NCBI RefSeq assembly: GCF_002973525.1
Contig: NZ_PVEN01000008.1
Location: 1 to 64,000, forward strand
DNA: 64,000 nt
Direction: 5' to 3'
From: Paraburkholderia sp. BL21I4N1
Lineage (GTDB): Bacteria; Pseudomonadota; Gammaproteobacteria; Burkholderiales; Burkholderiaceae
Positions within the stretch are counted from its first letter, which is position 1. Each line of letters opens with the position of its first letter. This document shows positions 35,157 to 45,029 of this stretch, piece after piece. Made by a program: the position numbers and the translations under genes. The notes under the pieces were generated by a model. The model was not told where the DNA came from and searched no databases. It was given only the letters and a program-made list of their open reading frames with translations.

Positions 35157-36569
35157 ATGAACAGCGGGCAAGGCAGCGGCGCGGCCGCACACGTGATCCT
35201 GCACATCGGCGCGGGATCGTTTCATCGCGCGCATCAGGCGTGGTATCTGCACCGGTTGAACGAGGCGAAGGTGCCCGGCGAGCCGCACTGGTCGCTGACC
35301 GTCGGCAATATTCGCAGCGACATGAACGCGGTGCTCGACGCGCTCGCCGCGCAGAACGGCGTGTACACGCTCGAAACCGTCACGCCGCAAGGCGAACGCG
35401 CCTACGAGACGATCCGCTCGATCGAACGCGTATTGCCCTGGACCGAGAACCTCGACGGCTTGATCGAAGCGGGCGCCGATCCGGACTGCAAGATCATCGC
35501 CTTCACGGTGACCGAAGGCGGCTATTACCTCGACGAAGACGACGAACTCGATACGGCGAATGCCGATCTCGCAGCCGACCTCGACGGTGGCCACACCACG
35601 ATCTACGGCGCGCTCGCGGCGATTCTCGACGCCCGCATGAAACGCGGCGCGGGCCCGGTCACGCTGCAAACCTGCGATAACCTGCGCAGCAACGGCGAGC
35701 GCTTTCACGCAGGCATGAGCGAGTTTCTCGAAAGACGCGGCGCGAACGAACTTGCGCAATGGTTCGACGACAACACCGCGTGCCCGAGTTCGATGGTCGA
35801 CCGCATCACGCCGCGTCCCACGCCGGACGTGCGCGAACGCGTGAAGGCCGCAACCGGCGTCGACGACGCCTGCCCGGTGATGGGTGAAGCGTTCATTCAA
35901 TGGGTGATCGAAGACCGCTTCATTGCCGGCCGCCCCGCGTGGGAAAAGGTCGGTGCGGAACTGGTCGATTCGGTCATGCCGTACGAGGAAGCGAAGATCC
36001 GCATTCTGAACGCGCCGCATAGCTGCATTGCGTGGGCGGGCACGCTGGTCGGGCTGAACTACATTCACGAAGGCACGCTCGACGCCGACATCAACAAGTT
36101 CGCCTTCGACTACGTGACCGAAGACGTGATTCCGTGTCTCACGCCGAGTCCACTCGATCTCGAGCGGTATCGCGACGTGGTGCTCGAGCGCTTCAGCAAT
36201 CCGTATATCCAGGACACCAATCAGCGCGTCGCGGCCGACGGTTTTTCGAAGCTGCCCGGCTTTATCGCGCCGACACTCGCCGAGTGTTTCGAGCGTGGCG
36301 TGACCCCGGCGGCCACGGCGATGCTGCCCGCGCTGTTTTTCCGCTTTCTGCAGCGCTGGCAGACGGGCGAATTGCCCTACGCGTACCAGGACGGCGTGAT
36401 GGACGACAAGGTCGCGCGCGGCTTCTTCAGCGCGCCCGATCCGCTGAAGGCGTTCGCCGCCGACCGGCTGCTGTGGGGCAGCATGGCCCAAACGCCGGAA
36501 CTGGAGTCGGCGCTGGAAGGCGCACTCGCGCGCGTCGACGTGTGGCTCGCCAAACGCGGCGCGGTCTGA
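35157..36569 (+). CDS. dalD: D-arabinitol 4-dehydrogenase / mannitol dehydrogenase family
   Basis: A 470-residue long-chain polyol dehydrogenase that oxidises a sugar alcohol to a ketose with NAD. The N-terminal VILHIGAGSFHRAHQAWYLH binds the cofactor; the catalytic set Lys280, Asn285 and His288 is intact in EAKIRILNAPHSCIAW. The sequence fits the D-arabinitol 4-dehydrogenase branch better than fructose-forming mannitol dehydrogenases, and the next gene is xylulokinase, matching D-arabinitol to D-xylulose to xylulose-5-phosphate. AGGAG is six bases before the ATG. Confidence 0.9.
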   Translation: MNSGQGSGAAAHVILHIGAGSFHRAHQAWYLHRLNEAKVPGEPHWSLTVGNIRSDMNAVLDALAAQNGVYTLETVTPQGERAYETIRSIERVLPWTENLDGLIEAGADPDCKIIAFTVTEGGYYLDEDDELDTANADLAADLDGGHTTIYGALAAILDARMKRGAGPVTLQTCDNLRSNGERFHAGMSEFLERRGANELAQWFDDNTACPSSMVDRITPRPTPDVRERVKAATGVDDACPVMGEAFIQWVIEDRFIAGRPAWEKVGAELVDSVMPYEEAKIRILNAPHSCIAWAGTLVGLNYIHEGTLDADINKFAFDYVTEDVIPCLTPSPLDLERYRDVVLERFSNPYIQDTNQRVAADGFSKLPGFIAPTLAECFERGVTPAATAMLPALFFRFLQRWQTGELPYAYQDGVMDDKVARGFFSAPDPLKAFAADRLLWGSMAQTPELESALEGALARVDVWLAKRGAV

Positions 36570-36712
36570 AACAGCGCGCTCCGAACGCGGCACCCGCGGC
36601 AACCCCCAGCAACGCCGCCACGCGGCGCGCCGCTGCCAGGCTTAATGCGCATGGCAGCGCGCGCGGTGTGCGGCTAAAGTAGCGCATCTCCAACGACGAA
36701 GGTTCCGCGCCC

Positions 36713-38194
36713 ATGTATCTCGGCATCGACCTCGGCACGTCCGAAGTAAAAGTCCTGCTGCTCGCCTCCAACGGGCGCGTGATCGGCACCGCAGGCTCCC
36801 CCTTTACCGTTTCGCGTCCGCATCAGCGCTGGGCCGAACAGAATCCCGAAGACTGGTGGGCCGGCACGCGCACGGCGCTCGCCGCGTTGCGCGCCAGACA
36901 CCCGGACGAGTTCGCGCAGATTCGCGGCATCGGCCTGTCGGGACAGATGCACGGCGCCGTGCTGCTGGATGCGGAAAACCGCGTGCTGCGTCCGGCGATT
37001 CTGTGGAACGACATGCGCAGCGACAAGGAATGCGCGGAACTGACCGAGCGCGCGCCCGACCTGCACAGCGTGGCCGGCAATCTGGCCATGCCGGGTTTCA
37101 CCGCGCCGAAGCTGTTGTGGGTTGCGCGTCACGAGCCGGAAATTTTCGCGCGGACCGCCTGCGTGCTGCTGCCGAAGGATTACTTGCGTCTGCAACTGAC
37201 CGGCGGCAAGGTCTCCGATCCGTCGGACGCGGCCGGCACGCTCTGGCTCGACGTCGCCCAACGCGACTGGTCCGATTCATTGCTGGCGGCCTGCAACATG
37301 ACGCGCGCGCAAATGCCGAGCCTCTGCGAAGGCAGCGCGCCGTCCGGCACCTTGCTGCCCGAAGTGGCGCGCGAATTCGGTTTGAGCGACGGCGTGATCG
37401 TCGCGGCCGGCGGCGGCGACAACGCCACCAGTGCGATCGGCATCGGCGCGACGCAACCGGGCGACGGTTTCGTGTCGCTCGGCACCTCGGGCGTGCTGTG
37501 CGTGGTCGGCGATAGTTTCCGGCCGAATCCGGCTTCCGCCGTGCATGCGTTCTGTCACGCGATTCCGGATCGCTGGCATCAGATGAGCGTGGTGCTTTCG
37601 GCGGCAAGTTGTCTGCGCTGGGTCTGCAAACTGACCTCGACCGACGAACCGACCTTGCTCGCTGAAATCGAGGCGTTGCCGGCCGACGCATTGAACACCG
37701 CGCCGCTTTTCCTGCCCTATCTGTCCGGTGAACGCACGCCGCACAACGACCCGTACGCGCAGGGCGTGTTCTTCGGCATGAATCACGCGACCGATCGCGC
37801 GCTGCTCGGCTACGCGGTGCTCGAAGGCGTGACGCTCGCGCTCACCGACGGCCTCGACGCATTGCGCGCGGCCGGCACCGAAGCGAAGGCGTTGTCGCTG
37901 CTCGGCGGCGGCGCGCGCAGCGATTACTGGGCGCAATTGCTGGCCGACGCGCTCGACACCGCCACCCGCAAGCACGGCGGCGGCGAAACCGGCGCGGCGC
38001 TCGGCGCGGCCCGGCTCGGCTGGCTGGCCGCGGGCGGCAATCCAGCCACGGTGCTGACCAAGCCACCCATCGAAAAGGAGTTCACGCCGAATCCGCGCCG
38101 CCACGCCGAACTGCGCGCGCGGCTCGAAGCGTATCGCGCGCTGTATCGCCACGTGCGGCCGCTGTTCGATCCGGCGCGCACGCCGCTCGCCTGA
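36713..38194 (+). CDS. xylB: Xylulokinase
   Basis: XylB phosphorylates D-xylulose to xylulose-5-phosphate. The 493-residue FGGY kinase starts MYLGIDLGTSEVKVLLL, has the xylulose-binding SGQMHGAVLLD, PAILWNDMRS, and the catalytic Asp236 in GGGDNATSAIG, plus LLGGGARSDYWAQLLADAL for ATP. It is 143 bases after the dehydrogenase and followed by the SorC regulator, so the three probably form one unit. Confidence 0.94.
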   Translation: MYLGIDLGTSEVKVLLLASNGRVIGTAGSPFTVSRPHQRWAEQNPEDWWAGTRTALAALRARHPDEFAQIRGIGLSGQMHGAVLLDAENRVLRPAILWNDMRSDKECAELTERAPDLHSVAGNLAMPGFTAPKLLWVARHEPEIFARTACVLLPKDYLRLQLTGGKVSDPSDAAGTLWLDVAQRDWSDSLLAACNMTRAQMPSLCEGSAPSGTLLPEVAREFGLSDGVIVAAGGGDNATSAIGIGATQPGDGFVSLGTSGVLCVVGDSFRPNPASAVHAFCHAIPDRWHQMSVVLSAASCLRWVCKLTSTDEPTLLAEIEALPADALNTAPLFLPYLSGERTPHNDPYAQGVFFGMNHATDRALLGYAVLEGVTLALTDGLDALRAAGTEAKALSLLGGGARSDYWAQLLADALDTATRKHGGGETGAALGAARLGWLAAGGNPATVLTKPPIEKEFTPNPRRHAELRARLEAYRALYRHVRPLFDPARTPLA

Positions 38195-38275
38195 GCGACG
38201 GACAGCCGCAGCGGTGCTCCGAGGAGACCGGGGTGCCGGCTGCTATCATCGGCGCACTATAAGCGAGCCGTCACC

Positions 38276-39223
38276 GTGCCCAAGTCCACAGAAAAATTAG
38301 ATCTTGCTACCCGTGCTGCGTGGCTTTACTACGTCGCCGGCAACACCCAGAACGAGATCGCCGAGAAGCTGCAGGTGTCGCGTCCGGTCGCGCAGCGGCT
38401 GGTCGCCTTCGCGGTCGAGAAGAACCTGATTCGCGTGCGTGTCGATCACCAACTGGCCGACTGTCTGTCGCTCGCCGATCAATTGTCCAAGCGCTACGGC
38501 CTCACCATGTGCGAAGTCGTGCCGGTGGACAGCGATACGTCCGAGGAAGTCGACCGCAAACTCGCGGTGGCCGGCGCGCAGGTGATGGAGCGTCATCTGA
38601 ACGAAGAAAAGCCGATGGTGGTCGCGGTCGGCAGCGGCCGGACGCTGAAGGCGTCGGTCGATCAGATCGCGCAGCTGGACCGTCCGCAGCACCGGTTGGT
38701 ATCGTTGGTCGGGGCGATCGCTCAGGACGGCTCCTCGAACCGCTACGACGTCGCGCTGCACATCTCCGAGAAGACCGGTGGCAAGCATTTTCTGCTGCCC
38801 GCGCCGTTGCTCGCCGATTCTGAGGCGGAGCGCTCGCAGTGGTGCAATCACCGGCTGTACCGGATCGTCGAAACGCTGGCGGCGGAGGCGGATGTCACGT
38901 TCGTCGGCGTCGGCAATATCGGGCCGACCTGCCCGTTGCATGAGGACGGTTTCATTACGTCGGCGGAAGTGAAGGAGATGATGCAAGGCGGCGCCGTGGC
39001 CGAAATGCTCGGTCTGCCGATCGATGCCACGGGCGCCCACGTCGAGTCGCCGACCGGCCGGCGCGTGACCAGCCTCGCGCTCGATTCGCCGCCGCGGCGC
39101 CCGACGATCGGCTTCGCGGGCGGCGAGCGCAAGCGGGAAGCGTTGATCGCGGTGCTGAAAGGGGGCTGGTTGTCGGGGTTGGTGACCGACGAGTTGTGCG
39201 CGCGAGCGGCGCTTGAGGCTTGA
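38276..39223 (+). CDS. SorC/DeoR-type sugar-binding transcriptional regulator
   Basis: A 315-residue regulator of the SorC family: an N-terminal helix-turn-helix (about 12-50, AAWLYYVAGNTQNEIAEKLQVSRP split over two helices) and a long sugar-phosphate-binding domain (GSGRTLKASVDQI, GVGNIGPTCPLHEDGFI). Members sense phosphorylated sugars such as sorbitol-6-phosphate or xylulose-5-phosphate. The start is GTG at 38276; no ATG fits. It follows xylB by 81 bases and likely controls the dehydrogenase-kinase unit and the ABC operon at 39.6-45.8 kb. Confidence 0.9.
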   Translation: MPKSTEKLDLATRAAWLYYVAGNTQNEIAEKLQVSRPVAQRLVAFAVEKNLIRVRVDHQLADCLSLADQLSKRYGLTMCEVVPVDSDTSEEVDRKLAVAGAQVMERHLNEEKPMVVAVGSGRTLKASVDQIAQLDRPQHRLVSLVGAIAQDGSSNRYDVALHISEKTGGKHFLLPAPLLADSEAERSQWCNHRLYRIVETLAAEADVTFVGVGNIGPTCPLHEDGFITSAEVKEMMQGGAVAEMLGLPIDATGAHVESPTGRRVTSLALDSPPRRPTIGFAGGERKREALIAVLKGGWLSGLVTDELCARAALEA

Positions 39224-39278
39224 GGCAACCTGGAGCCGGGCGCGCCGCCCGGCCGCCGCGAATTGATCGCGCCGCTTG

Positions 39279-39575
39279 CTACACCAGCGGCAACCCTTCC
39301 GTAATGATGATCCGGTAATCACCGCCCTGCAGACGCGTCTCGCTGACCGCCTGATACGCCGGGCTGCGATACCACGCGAGCGCCTCGTCATAGCCGGCGA
39401 ATTCGAGAATCAGAATTTCTTCGATCGCCGGCCCTTCCACCACTTCCTTGCGCCCGTGACTCGCCAGCATGGTGACCGGATGCTGCTCGAAGGTTGCGGG
39501 CGCAACCTGCTTGTATTCGTCGAGCTTGGCCTGGTCGAGCGTTTTCTCGCGCGTGATGACAACGTAGGCGGCCAT
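39279..39575 (-). CDS. DUF1330 domain-containing protein
   Basis: A 98-residue protein of the DUF1330 dimeric ferredoxin-like fold, with the typical MAAYVVITREKTLDQAKLDEY and SPAYQAVSETR stretches. Function unknown. Its ATG at 39575 follows GGGAAACGCTC. It lies 64 bases behind the ATPase gene in the same direction and may be the last gene of that operon. Confidence 0.88.
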   Translation of the reverse strand: MAAYVVITREKTLDQAKLDEYKQVAPATFEQHPVTMLASHGRKEVVEGPAIEEILILEFAGYDEALAWYRSPAYQAVSETRLQGGDYRIIITEGLPLV

Positions 39576-39639
39576 GAGCGTTTCCCGGCGTGGTTGAAAG
39601 GAAAGCGGCGCACCCGCCGCTTTCGCCAACGTCTCGCGG

Positions 39640-40749
39640 TCAGGCGGCCAGCACTTCGACGATCTTACGCTGGAATGCTTTCCCCGCGCTGTCGAACAGA
39701 TGGCAATGCTCCGGCGTCGCGCCCAGCTTCTGCATCTCGCCCTTGGTATGCCGTTCGAGCGGCGGAATCCGCGCGATCAGGCCGTCCGGCGCGACGCTCG
39801 ATTCCGCGTACAGATACGCTGCGTCGCCGAGCGATTCGATCGCCATCGTGCGGGCGGAAATGCCGTCGTCGCTATTGCCCACGTGCAGATGCTCGGGGCG
39901 AATGCCGACCGTCACCTTGTCGCCCTGTTTGACCGCACCCGGTTCCACCGCGACGCGCTGCGTCTCACCGGTTTCGTAGCGCACCGTGACGCCGTCGTGC
40001 GTGACCGACTGCACCACGCCTTCCATGAAATTCATTTTCGGCGAACCGATAAATCCGGCGACGAACCGGTTGGCGGGCGCGTGATACAGCATGGTCGGAC
40101 TGCCGACCTGCTCCAGATTGCCCGCCGACAGCACGACGATCTTGTCGGCCAGCGTCATCGCTTCGACCTGGTCGTGCGTGACGTAGATCATCGTGGTCTT
40201 CAACTCGTCGTGCAGACGCGCGAATTCGAGGCGCATTTTCACGCGCAGCGCGGCGTCGAGATTCGACAGCGGTTCGTCGAACAGGAACACTTTCGGCTTG
40301 CGCGTGATCGCGCGGCCGATCGCCACGCGCTGACGCTGGCCGCCGGACAACTGCTTCGGCTTGCGATCGAGCAGGTGGTCGATGTGCAGAATCTTCGCGG
40401 CGTTGCGCACGGCCGCGTCGATTTCCGGCTTCTTGGTGCCGGCGAGTTTCAGGCCGAACGCCATGTTGTCGTACAGCGTCATGTGCGGATACAGCGCGTA
40501 CGACTGGAACACCATCGCGATACCGCGCTTGGCGGGCGCCACGTCGTTCACGCGCACGCCGTCGATGGTCAGGTCGCCGCCGCTGATATCTTCGAGGCCG
40601 GCGATCATGCGCATCAGCGTCGATTTACCGCAACCGCTCGGGCCCACGAACACGACGAACTCGCCGTCCGCGATGTCGAGATTGATGTCGCGCATCACCT
40701 CGTTGTCGTCGTAGGCCTTTCTGATGTTGCGCAGAGTTACGCTTGCCAT
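39640..40749 (-). CDS. ABC transporter ATP-binding protein, MalK/UgpC type (SmoK-like)
   Basis: A 369-residue ATPase for a CUT1 importer. Walker A GPSGCGKST (36-44), signature LSGGQ (134-138), Walker B FLFDEP (155-160), and a C-terminal TOBE/regulatory region after residue 240 (VTVGIRPEHLHVG). It works with the two permeases at 41595 and 42467. GGAG lies seven bases before the ATG. It follows the HAD gene by 132 bases. Confidence 0.95.
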   Translation of the reverse strand: MASVTLRNIRKAYDDNEVMRDINLDIADGEFVVFVGPSGCGKSTLMRMIAGLEDISGGDLTIDGVRVNDVAPAKRGIAMVFQSYALYPHMTLYDNMAFGLKLAGTKKPEIDAAVRNAAKILHIDHLLDRKPKQLSGGQRQRVAIGRAITRKPKVFLFDEPLSNLDAALRVKMRLEFARLHDELKTTMIYVTHDQVEAMTLADKIVVLSAGNLEQVGSPTMLYHAPANRFVAGFIGSPKMNFMEGVVQSVTHDGVTVRYETGETQRVAVEPGAVKQGDKVTVGIRPEHLHVGNSDDGISARTMAIESLGDAAYLYAESSVAPDGLIARIPPLERHTKGEMQKLGATPEHCHLFDSAGKAFQRKIVEVLAA

Positions 40750-40881
40750 GATGTGTCTCCGTGTAATGCTCTAGATGCTGCTTGTTCGTTGCTTGCGCTG
40801 CCTTGTGTGCTTCGTTTGCTTCAGCAGCTCGCTTCTCTATTCCCGGGCTGGCGCTGATACACCACTACGCCGCCGCGCCCT

Positions 40882-41598
40882 TCATGGCGGCGTTGCCGCC
40901 GTCGCGCTCAGCGTCCATTGCGCGACGAGTTCCGGCAGTTGCTGCATGTCGTCGAACACGTGACGCGCCCCGGCCGCATGCAGCTTGTCGATCTGCGCGT
41001 CGCTCGCGTGACCGCCGCCGATAAAACCCAGCACCGTCATGCCCGCCGCGGTCGCCGCCGTCACGCCGGTCACGCTGTCTTCCACCACCAGACACGCCGA
41101 CGGCGCGAGTCCCAAACCACGCGCCGCCGCCAGATAGACGTCGGGCGCGGGCTTCGGATTCGGCACGGCATCGGCGCAGAACAACCGGTCGCCGAAGAAC
41201 CTCACCAGCCCCGTGCGCGCCAGCACCGATTCCACATACGGCCGGAAACTGTTGCTCGCGCACCCTTTGGCGAGCGGCACCTGAACGAGTGCCGCTTCGA
41301 TGCCTTCCACCGACGGCGCCTGCATCGCCGCCGCTTCCACCGCGCGACGAATCGCGTCGATATCGGCGACGGACAGACTCTTGCCGAGCTGCGTCGCCGT
41401 GCCCTGCAGCACGGCTTCGATGCGCAAACCTAGCAGCGGCAGCACCACCGGCTCGACATCCGTATCGGGCCAGCGCGCTTCGAGTTCGTGCACCAGCATG
41501 CGCGCGGCCACGGCTTCGCTGTCGATCAGCACGCCGTCGCAATCGCAGATCAGCGCGAATTGCCCGACACCCGAACCCACATTCGAACCTGCTGTCAT
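40882..41598 (-). CDS. HAD-superfamily phosphatase
   Basis: A 238-residue HAD-IA hydrolase with nucleophile Asp19 and acid/base Asp21 in CDCDGVLIDSE, the lysine-containing NPKPAPDVYLAAARGLG and the acidic VVEDSVTGVTAA. It would remove phosphate from a small phosphorylated metabolite. It is translationally coupled to the permease before it (four-base ATGA overlap), so it belongs to the polyol import operon; a repair role against misphosphorylated polyols is possible, but this is inference. Confidence 0.88.
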   Translation of the reverse strand: MTAGSNVGSGVGQFALICDCDGVLIDSEAVAARMLVHELEARWPDTDVEPVVLPLLGLRIEAVLQGTATQLGKSLSVADIDAIRRAVEAAAMQAPSVEGIEAALVQVPLAKGCASNSFRPYVESVLARTGLVRFFGDRLFCADAVPNPKPAPDVYLAAARGLGLAPSACLVVEDSVTGVTAATAAGMTVLGFIGGGHASDAQIDKLHAAGARHVFDDMQQLPELVAQWTLSATAATPP

Positions 41599-42470
41599 TT
41601 GACCGCCCCGAACGTAAGGCCGCGCACCAGTTGCTTCTGCGACAGCCAGCCGACGATCAGGATCGGCGCGACCGCCAACAACGAAGCGGCCGACAGCTTG
41701 GCCCAGAACAAGCCTTCAGGACTCGAATACGACGCGATGAACACCGTCAGCGGCGCGGCGTTCGAGCTCGACAGGTTGATGCTCCAGAACGCCTCGTTCC
41801 ACGACAGAATCACGAGCAGCAACGCGGTCGAGGCGAGCCCCGGCAGCGACATCGGCATCAGCAGATAGACGATTTCCTGCCACGTCCTCGCGCCGTCGAT
41901 CCGCCCGGCTTCGAGAATGTCGCGCGGAATTTCCGCGAAATACGTGAACGACATCCACACCGCGATCGGCAGGTTGATCAGCGTGTAGACGATCACCAGA
42001 CCCGACACCGAATCGAGCAGGCCGGTGTTCTTCCACAGCAGATAGATCGGCACCAGCACGCCGACCGACGGCATCATCTTGGTGGAGAGCATCCACAGCA
42101 GCACCTTCTGCGTGCGGCGAGTCGGGAAGAACGCCATCGCATACGCGGCCGGCACGGCGAGAATCAGGCACAGCACCGTGACGCCCGCCGAGATCAGCAC
42201 CGAATTCCACGCGAACGCAAAGTAATTGCTGCGCGCGAACACCTCGCGGAAGCTATCGAGCGTCGGCACGAAAAACAGCGACGACGAATAAGCCTGCTGT
42301 TCCGTCTTGAACGCGGTAATCGTCATCCAGAAGATCGGGAAGAACAGCAGCAACGCGACCAGCCAGGCGATCACGCCGGGAATGCCGCGGCGAATCGCGG
42401 CGAACGGCGACTTCGCCGGCACGGTCATGGGTGTCGAGCTCGACACCGGAGTGGAGGCAACCTGGCTCAT
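41595..42470 (-). CDS. CUT1 ABC transporter permease (SmoG/MtlG-like)
   Basis: A 291-residue inner-membrane permease with six hydrophobic segments and the EAA loop EAGRIDGARTWQEIVYLLMPMSLPGL that docks on the ATPase. Family resemblance is to the polyol permeases of the sorbitol/mannitol system. Its start overlaps the other permease stop by four bases and its stop overlaps the HAD start by four bases. Confidence 0.93.
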   Translation of the reverse strand: MSQVASTPVSSSTPMTVPAKSPFAAIRRGIPGVIAWLVALLLFFPIFWMTITAFKTEQQAYSSSLFFVPTLDSFREVFARSNYFAFAWNSVLISAGVTVLCLILAVPAAYAMAFFPTRRTQKVLLWMLSTKMMPSVGVLVPIYLLWKNTGLLDSVSGLVIVYTLINLPIAVWMSFTYFAEIPRDILEAGRIDGARTWQEIVYLLMPMSLPGLASTALLLVILSWNEAFWSINLSSSNAAPLTVFIASYSSPEGLFWAKLSAASLLAVAPILIVGWLSQKQLVRGLTFGAVK

Positions 42471-43402
42471 TTTTCGTACTCCCCTTTCAGGTTCTTCGCG
42501 AGCATGCGCACGAGGAAGAACGACACGATGTTAGCCAGCACGACCGCGAGAATGCCGCCGGCGGACGCGAGGCCGACGTCGAACTGTTGCAGGCCGAGCG
42601 AGTAGATCAGGTACGACAGATTGGTGGTCGCGGTGCCCGGACCGCCGCCCGTGGTCGTATAGATTTCGGCGAAGATCGACAGCAGGAAAATCGTCTCCAT
42701 CATCACCACCACCGCGATCGCCCGTTTCAGGTGAGGCAGCGTGATGTAGAAGAACATCGAGAACGGACCCGCACCGTCTATCTTCGCCGCTTCCTTCTGC
42801 TCCTGATCGAGCGACTGGATTGCGGTAAACAGAATCAGGAACGCGAACGGCAACCACTGCCACGCGACGATCATGATCACGGCCGTGAGCGGATAGTCGG
42901 CGAACCAGTCGATCGGCTGCATGCCCATGGCGCGCATGCCCTGCGCGATCAGGCCGTACACCGGGTGCAGGATCATGTTCTTCCAGATCAGCGCGCTAAC
43001 GGTCGGCATCACGAAGAACGGCGCGATGGCGAGCAGGCGCGCCACGCCCTGACCGTAAAACTTGCGGTCGAACAGAATCGCCATCAGCACGCCGCCCACC
43101 ACGGTGATCACCAGCACCGAGACAATCAGTTCGAGCGTATGGCCGATCGACGGACCGAACGACGGATCCGTCGCGAGGTATTTGTAATTGTCGAAGCCGG
43201 CGAAACCTTTGAGATCCGGGTTCAACAGGTTGTAGCGCGAGAACGAAAACCAGATCGTCATCGCGAGCGGAATCGCCATCCACAACACCAGCACGGCCAC
43301 CGAGGGCGTGACTAGCCAGCGGGCGGAATTGGCTTTGCGGACTTCGCGTTCTTTTTCTGTCTGGGGATGGGCATGCATGAGAGGTAGGCGCAGAGGACGC
43401 AT
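42467..43402 (-). CDS. CUT1 ABC transporter permease (SmoF/MtlF-like)
   Basis: A 311-residue permease with six membrane segments and the EAA loop EAAKIDGAGPFSMFFYITLPHL. The start at 43402 is supported by AGGTGG upstream; 43378 is an alternative. Partner of the permease at 41595 (four-base overlap). The N-terminus is short and cytoplasmic (AHPQTEKEREVRKANSARW). Confidence 0.93.
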   Translation of the reverse strand: MRPLRLPLMHAHPQTEKEREVRKANSARWLVTPSVAVLVLWMAIPLAMTIWFSFSRYNLLNPDLKGFAGFDNYKYLATDPSFGPSIGHTLELIVSVLVITVVGGVLMAILFDRKFYGQGVARLLAIAPFFVMPTVSALIWKNMILHPVYGLIAQGMRAMGMQPIDWFADYPLTAVIMIVAWQWLPFAFLILFTAIQSLDQEQKEAAKIDGAGPFSMFFYITLPHLKRAIAVVVMMETIFLLSIFAEIYTTTGGGPGTATTNLSYLIYSLGLQQFDVGLASAGGILAVVLANIVSFFLVRMLAKNLKGEYEK

Positions 43403-43537
43403 GGTGGACCACCTGTTCGGTAATGCGCGGACTGTCCGCCGCAAACTGCTCGAAGCGTGAACCGCGCCGGCCGGCGCGACACCTTGCAGGTATCGCGGCG
43501 TGCCGCGCGATCCAGGACAGCCCGCTGTGCTGCGTGG

Positions 43538-43561
43538 GCCGGCTGACGGGCGTCAGCCGGC
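43538..43561 (-). promoter_or_regulatory. Perfect intercistronic hairpin between binding-protein and permease genes
   Basis: GCCGGCTGAC and GTCAGCCGGC form a ten-base perfect stem with a four-base loop in the 206-base gap after the binding-protein stop. No T-run follows. A stabilising or partial-termination role that raises binding-protein yield relative to the permeases is inferred. Confidence 0.6.
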
Positions 43562-43608
43562 GCGTGCCACGTGCTTCAGGTGGCGGGTTACGGCGTTGCT
43601 TCCGATCG

Positions 43609-44931
43609 TTACTTCTGATATCCGGCCTGTTGCACCGCGCGATTCGCGGTCGCATTGCCGGCGGCCAGCGCCTGGTCGACCGTCATCTGACCAGCCACTG
43701 CGCCGGAGATGCTTTGACCGACCACCGTGCCGAACGACTGGAACTCAGGAATACCCACGAACTGCACACCGGTGTACGGCACCGGCTTCAGCGTCGGGTG
43801 ATCCGGGTCTGCCGTTTCGATCGCCTTCAGCACGAATTCGCCGAACGGAGCAGCCTGCTTGTACTCGGGGCGTGCGTAGGTGGATTGACGCGTTCCCGGC
43901 GGCACCGAGGCCCAGCCTTCGTCCTTCGCGACCAGCTCGATATATTGCTTCGAGGTCGCCCACGCGATGAACTTCTTCGCCGCATCGGTCTGCTTCGACG
44001 ACTTCGGAATCGCCAGCGCCCACGCCCACAACCAGTGCGAACCCTTCGGCGTGACGGCGACCGGCGCCGCGGCGAACCCGACCTTATCCGCGATCTGCGA
44101 TTGCTGCTTGTTGTAGAGCATGCCGGCCGCGACCGTCGCGTCGATCCACATCGCGCATTTGCCCGACGACATCAGCGTGAGGTTTTCGTTGAAGCCGTTC
44201 GAGCTAGCTCCCGGAGGGCCGTCTTTCTTCAGCAGATCGACGTAGAAGGTGATCGCCTTCTTCCATTCCGGCGAGGTGAGCTGCGCGTTCCACTTCTCGT
44301 CGAACCAGCGGCCGCCGAAGGTGTTCACCACCGTCGTCGCGTACGCCATGTTTTCGCCCCAGCCCGCCTTGCCGCGCAGGCAGATGCCGTACATGCCGTT
44401 GGCCTTGTCGGTCAGTTTGTCGGCGAATTGCGCGATCTGGTCGTAGGTCGGCTGATCGGGCATCTTCAGCCCCTTGGCCGCGAACAGATCCTTGCGGTAA
44501 TACGTCATGGAGCTTTCGACGTAAAACGGCAGCGCGTACAACTGGCCGCCGCTGGAGAGGCCGTCGCGGGCTGTCTTCACGACGTCGTTCAGATCGTAGT
44601 CGGCGGGCAGGTTGGTGAGCGGCGTGAGCCAGCCGCGCTTGCCCCATTGCGGCGTTTCATAGGCGCCGATCGTCATCACGTCGAACTGGCCGCTGCCGGT
44701 CGTGATGTCGGTGGTGGCGCGCTGACGCAGCACGTTTTCTTCGAGAATCACCCAGTTCAACTTGATGTCCGGATTCGCCTGCTCGAAAGCGGGCGAGAGC
44801 TTCTTCAACTCGATCATGTCCGGATTGTTCAACGTGGCGATCGTCACCGTCGCCGCCGACGCGCTCAGCGCAAAGCACGCCATGGCGCCGACGCTAGCCG
44901 CTTTGAGCGCGGATTTGAGGACTGGCTTCAT
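43609..44931 (-). CDS. Polyol-type sugar ABC transporter substrate-binding protein (SmoE/MtlE-like)
   Basis: A 440-residue periplasmic binding protein of family 1 (MalE-like). Signal peptide 1-27 (LKAASVGAMACFALSASAA). The mature part (ATVTIATLNNPDMIELKKLSP) and GTRQSTYARPEY, VPYTGVQFVGIPEFQS resemble the sorbitol/mannitol-binding proteins. A near-perfect AAAGGAGA ribosome binding site precedes the ATG at 44931. It is the second gene of the operon after the SDR, 98 bases away. Confidence 0.93.
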   Translation of the reverse strand: MKPVLKSALKAASVGAMACFALSASAATVTIATLNNPDMIELKKLSPAFEQANPDIKLNWVILEENVLRQRATTDITTGSGQFDVMTIGAYETPQWGKRGWLTPLTNLPADYDLNDVVKTARDGLSSGGQLYALPFYVESSMTYYRKDLFAAKGLKMPDQPTYDQIAQFADKLTDKANGMYGICLRGKAGWGENMAYATTVVNTFGGRWFDEKWNAQLTSPEWKKAITFYVDLLKKDGPPGASSNGFNENLTLMSSGKCAMWIDATVAAGMLYNKQQSQIADKVGFAAAPVAVTPKGSHWLWAWALAIPKSSKQTDAAKKFIAWATSKQYIELVAKDEGWASVPPGTRQSTYARPEYKQAAPFGEFVLKAIETADPDHPTLKPVPYTGVQFVGIPEFQSFGTVVGQSISGAVAGQMTVDQALAAGNATANRAVQQAGYQK

Positions 44932-45029
44932 GTTGTCTCCTTTCTCGTACGTTATGTGATGCTGCGTTTGTTCTACGAAAATGACCGGGATGATGCGCAC
45001 GTCGCGTGCCGCGTGACGTGCAGGCTGCG

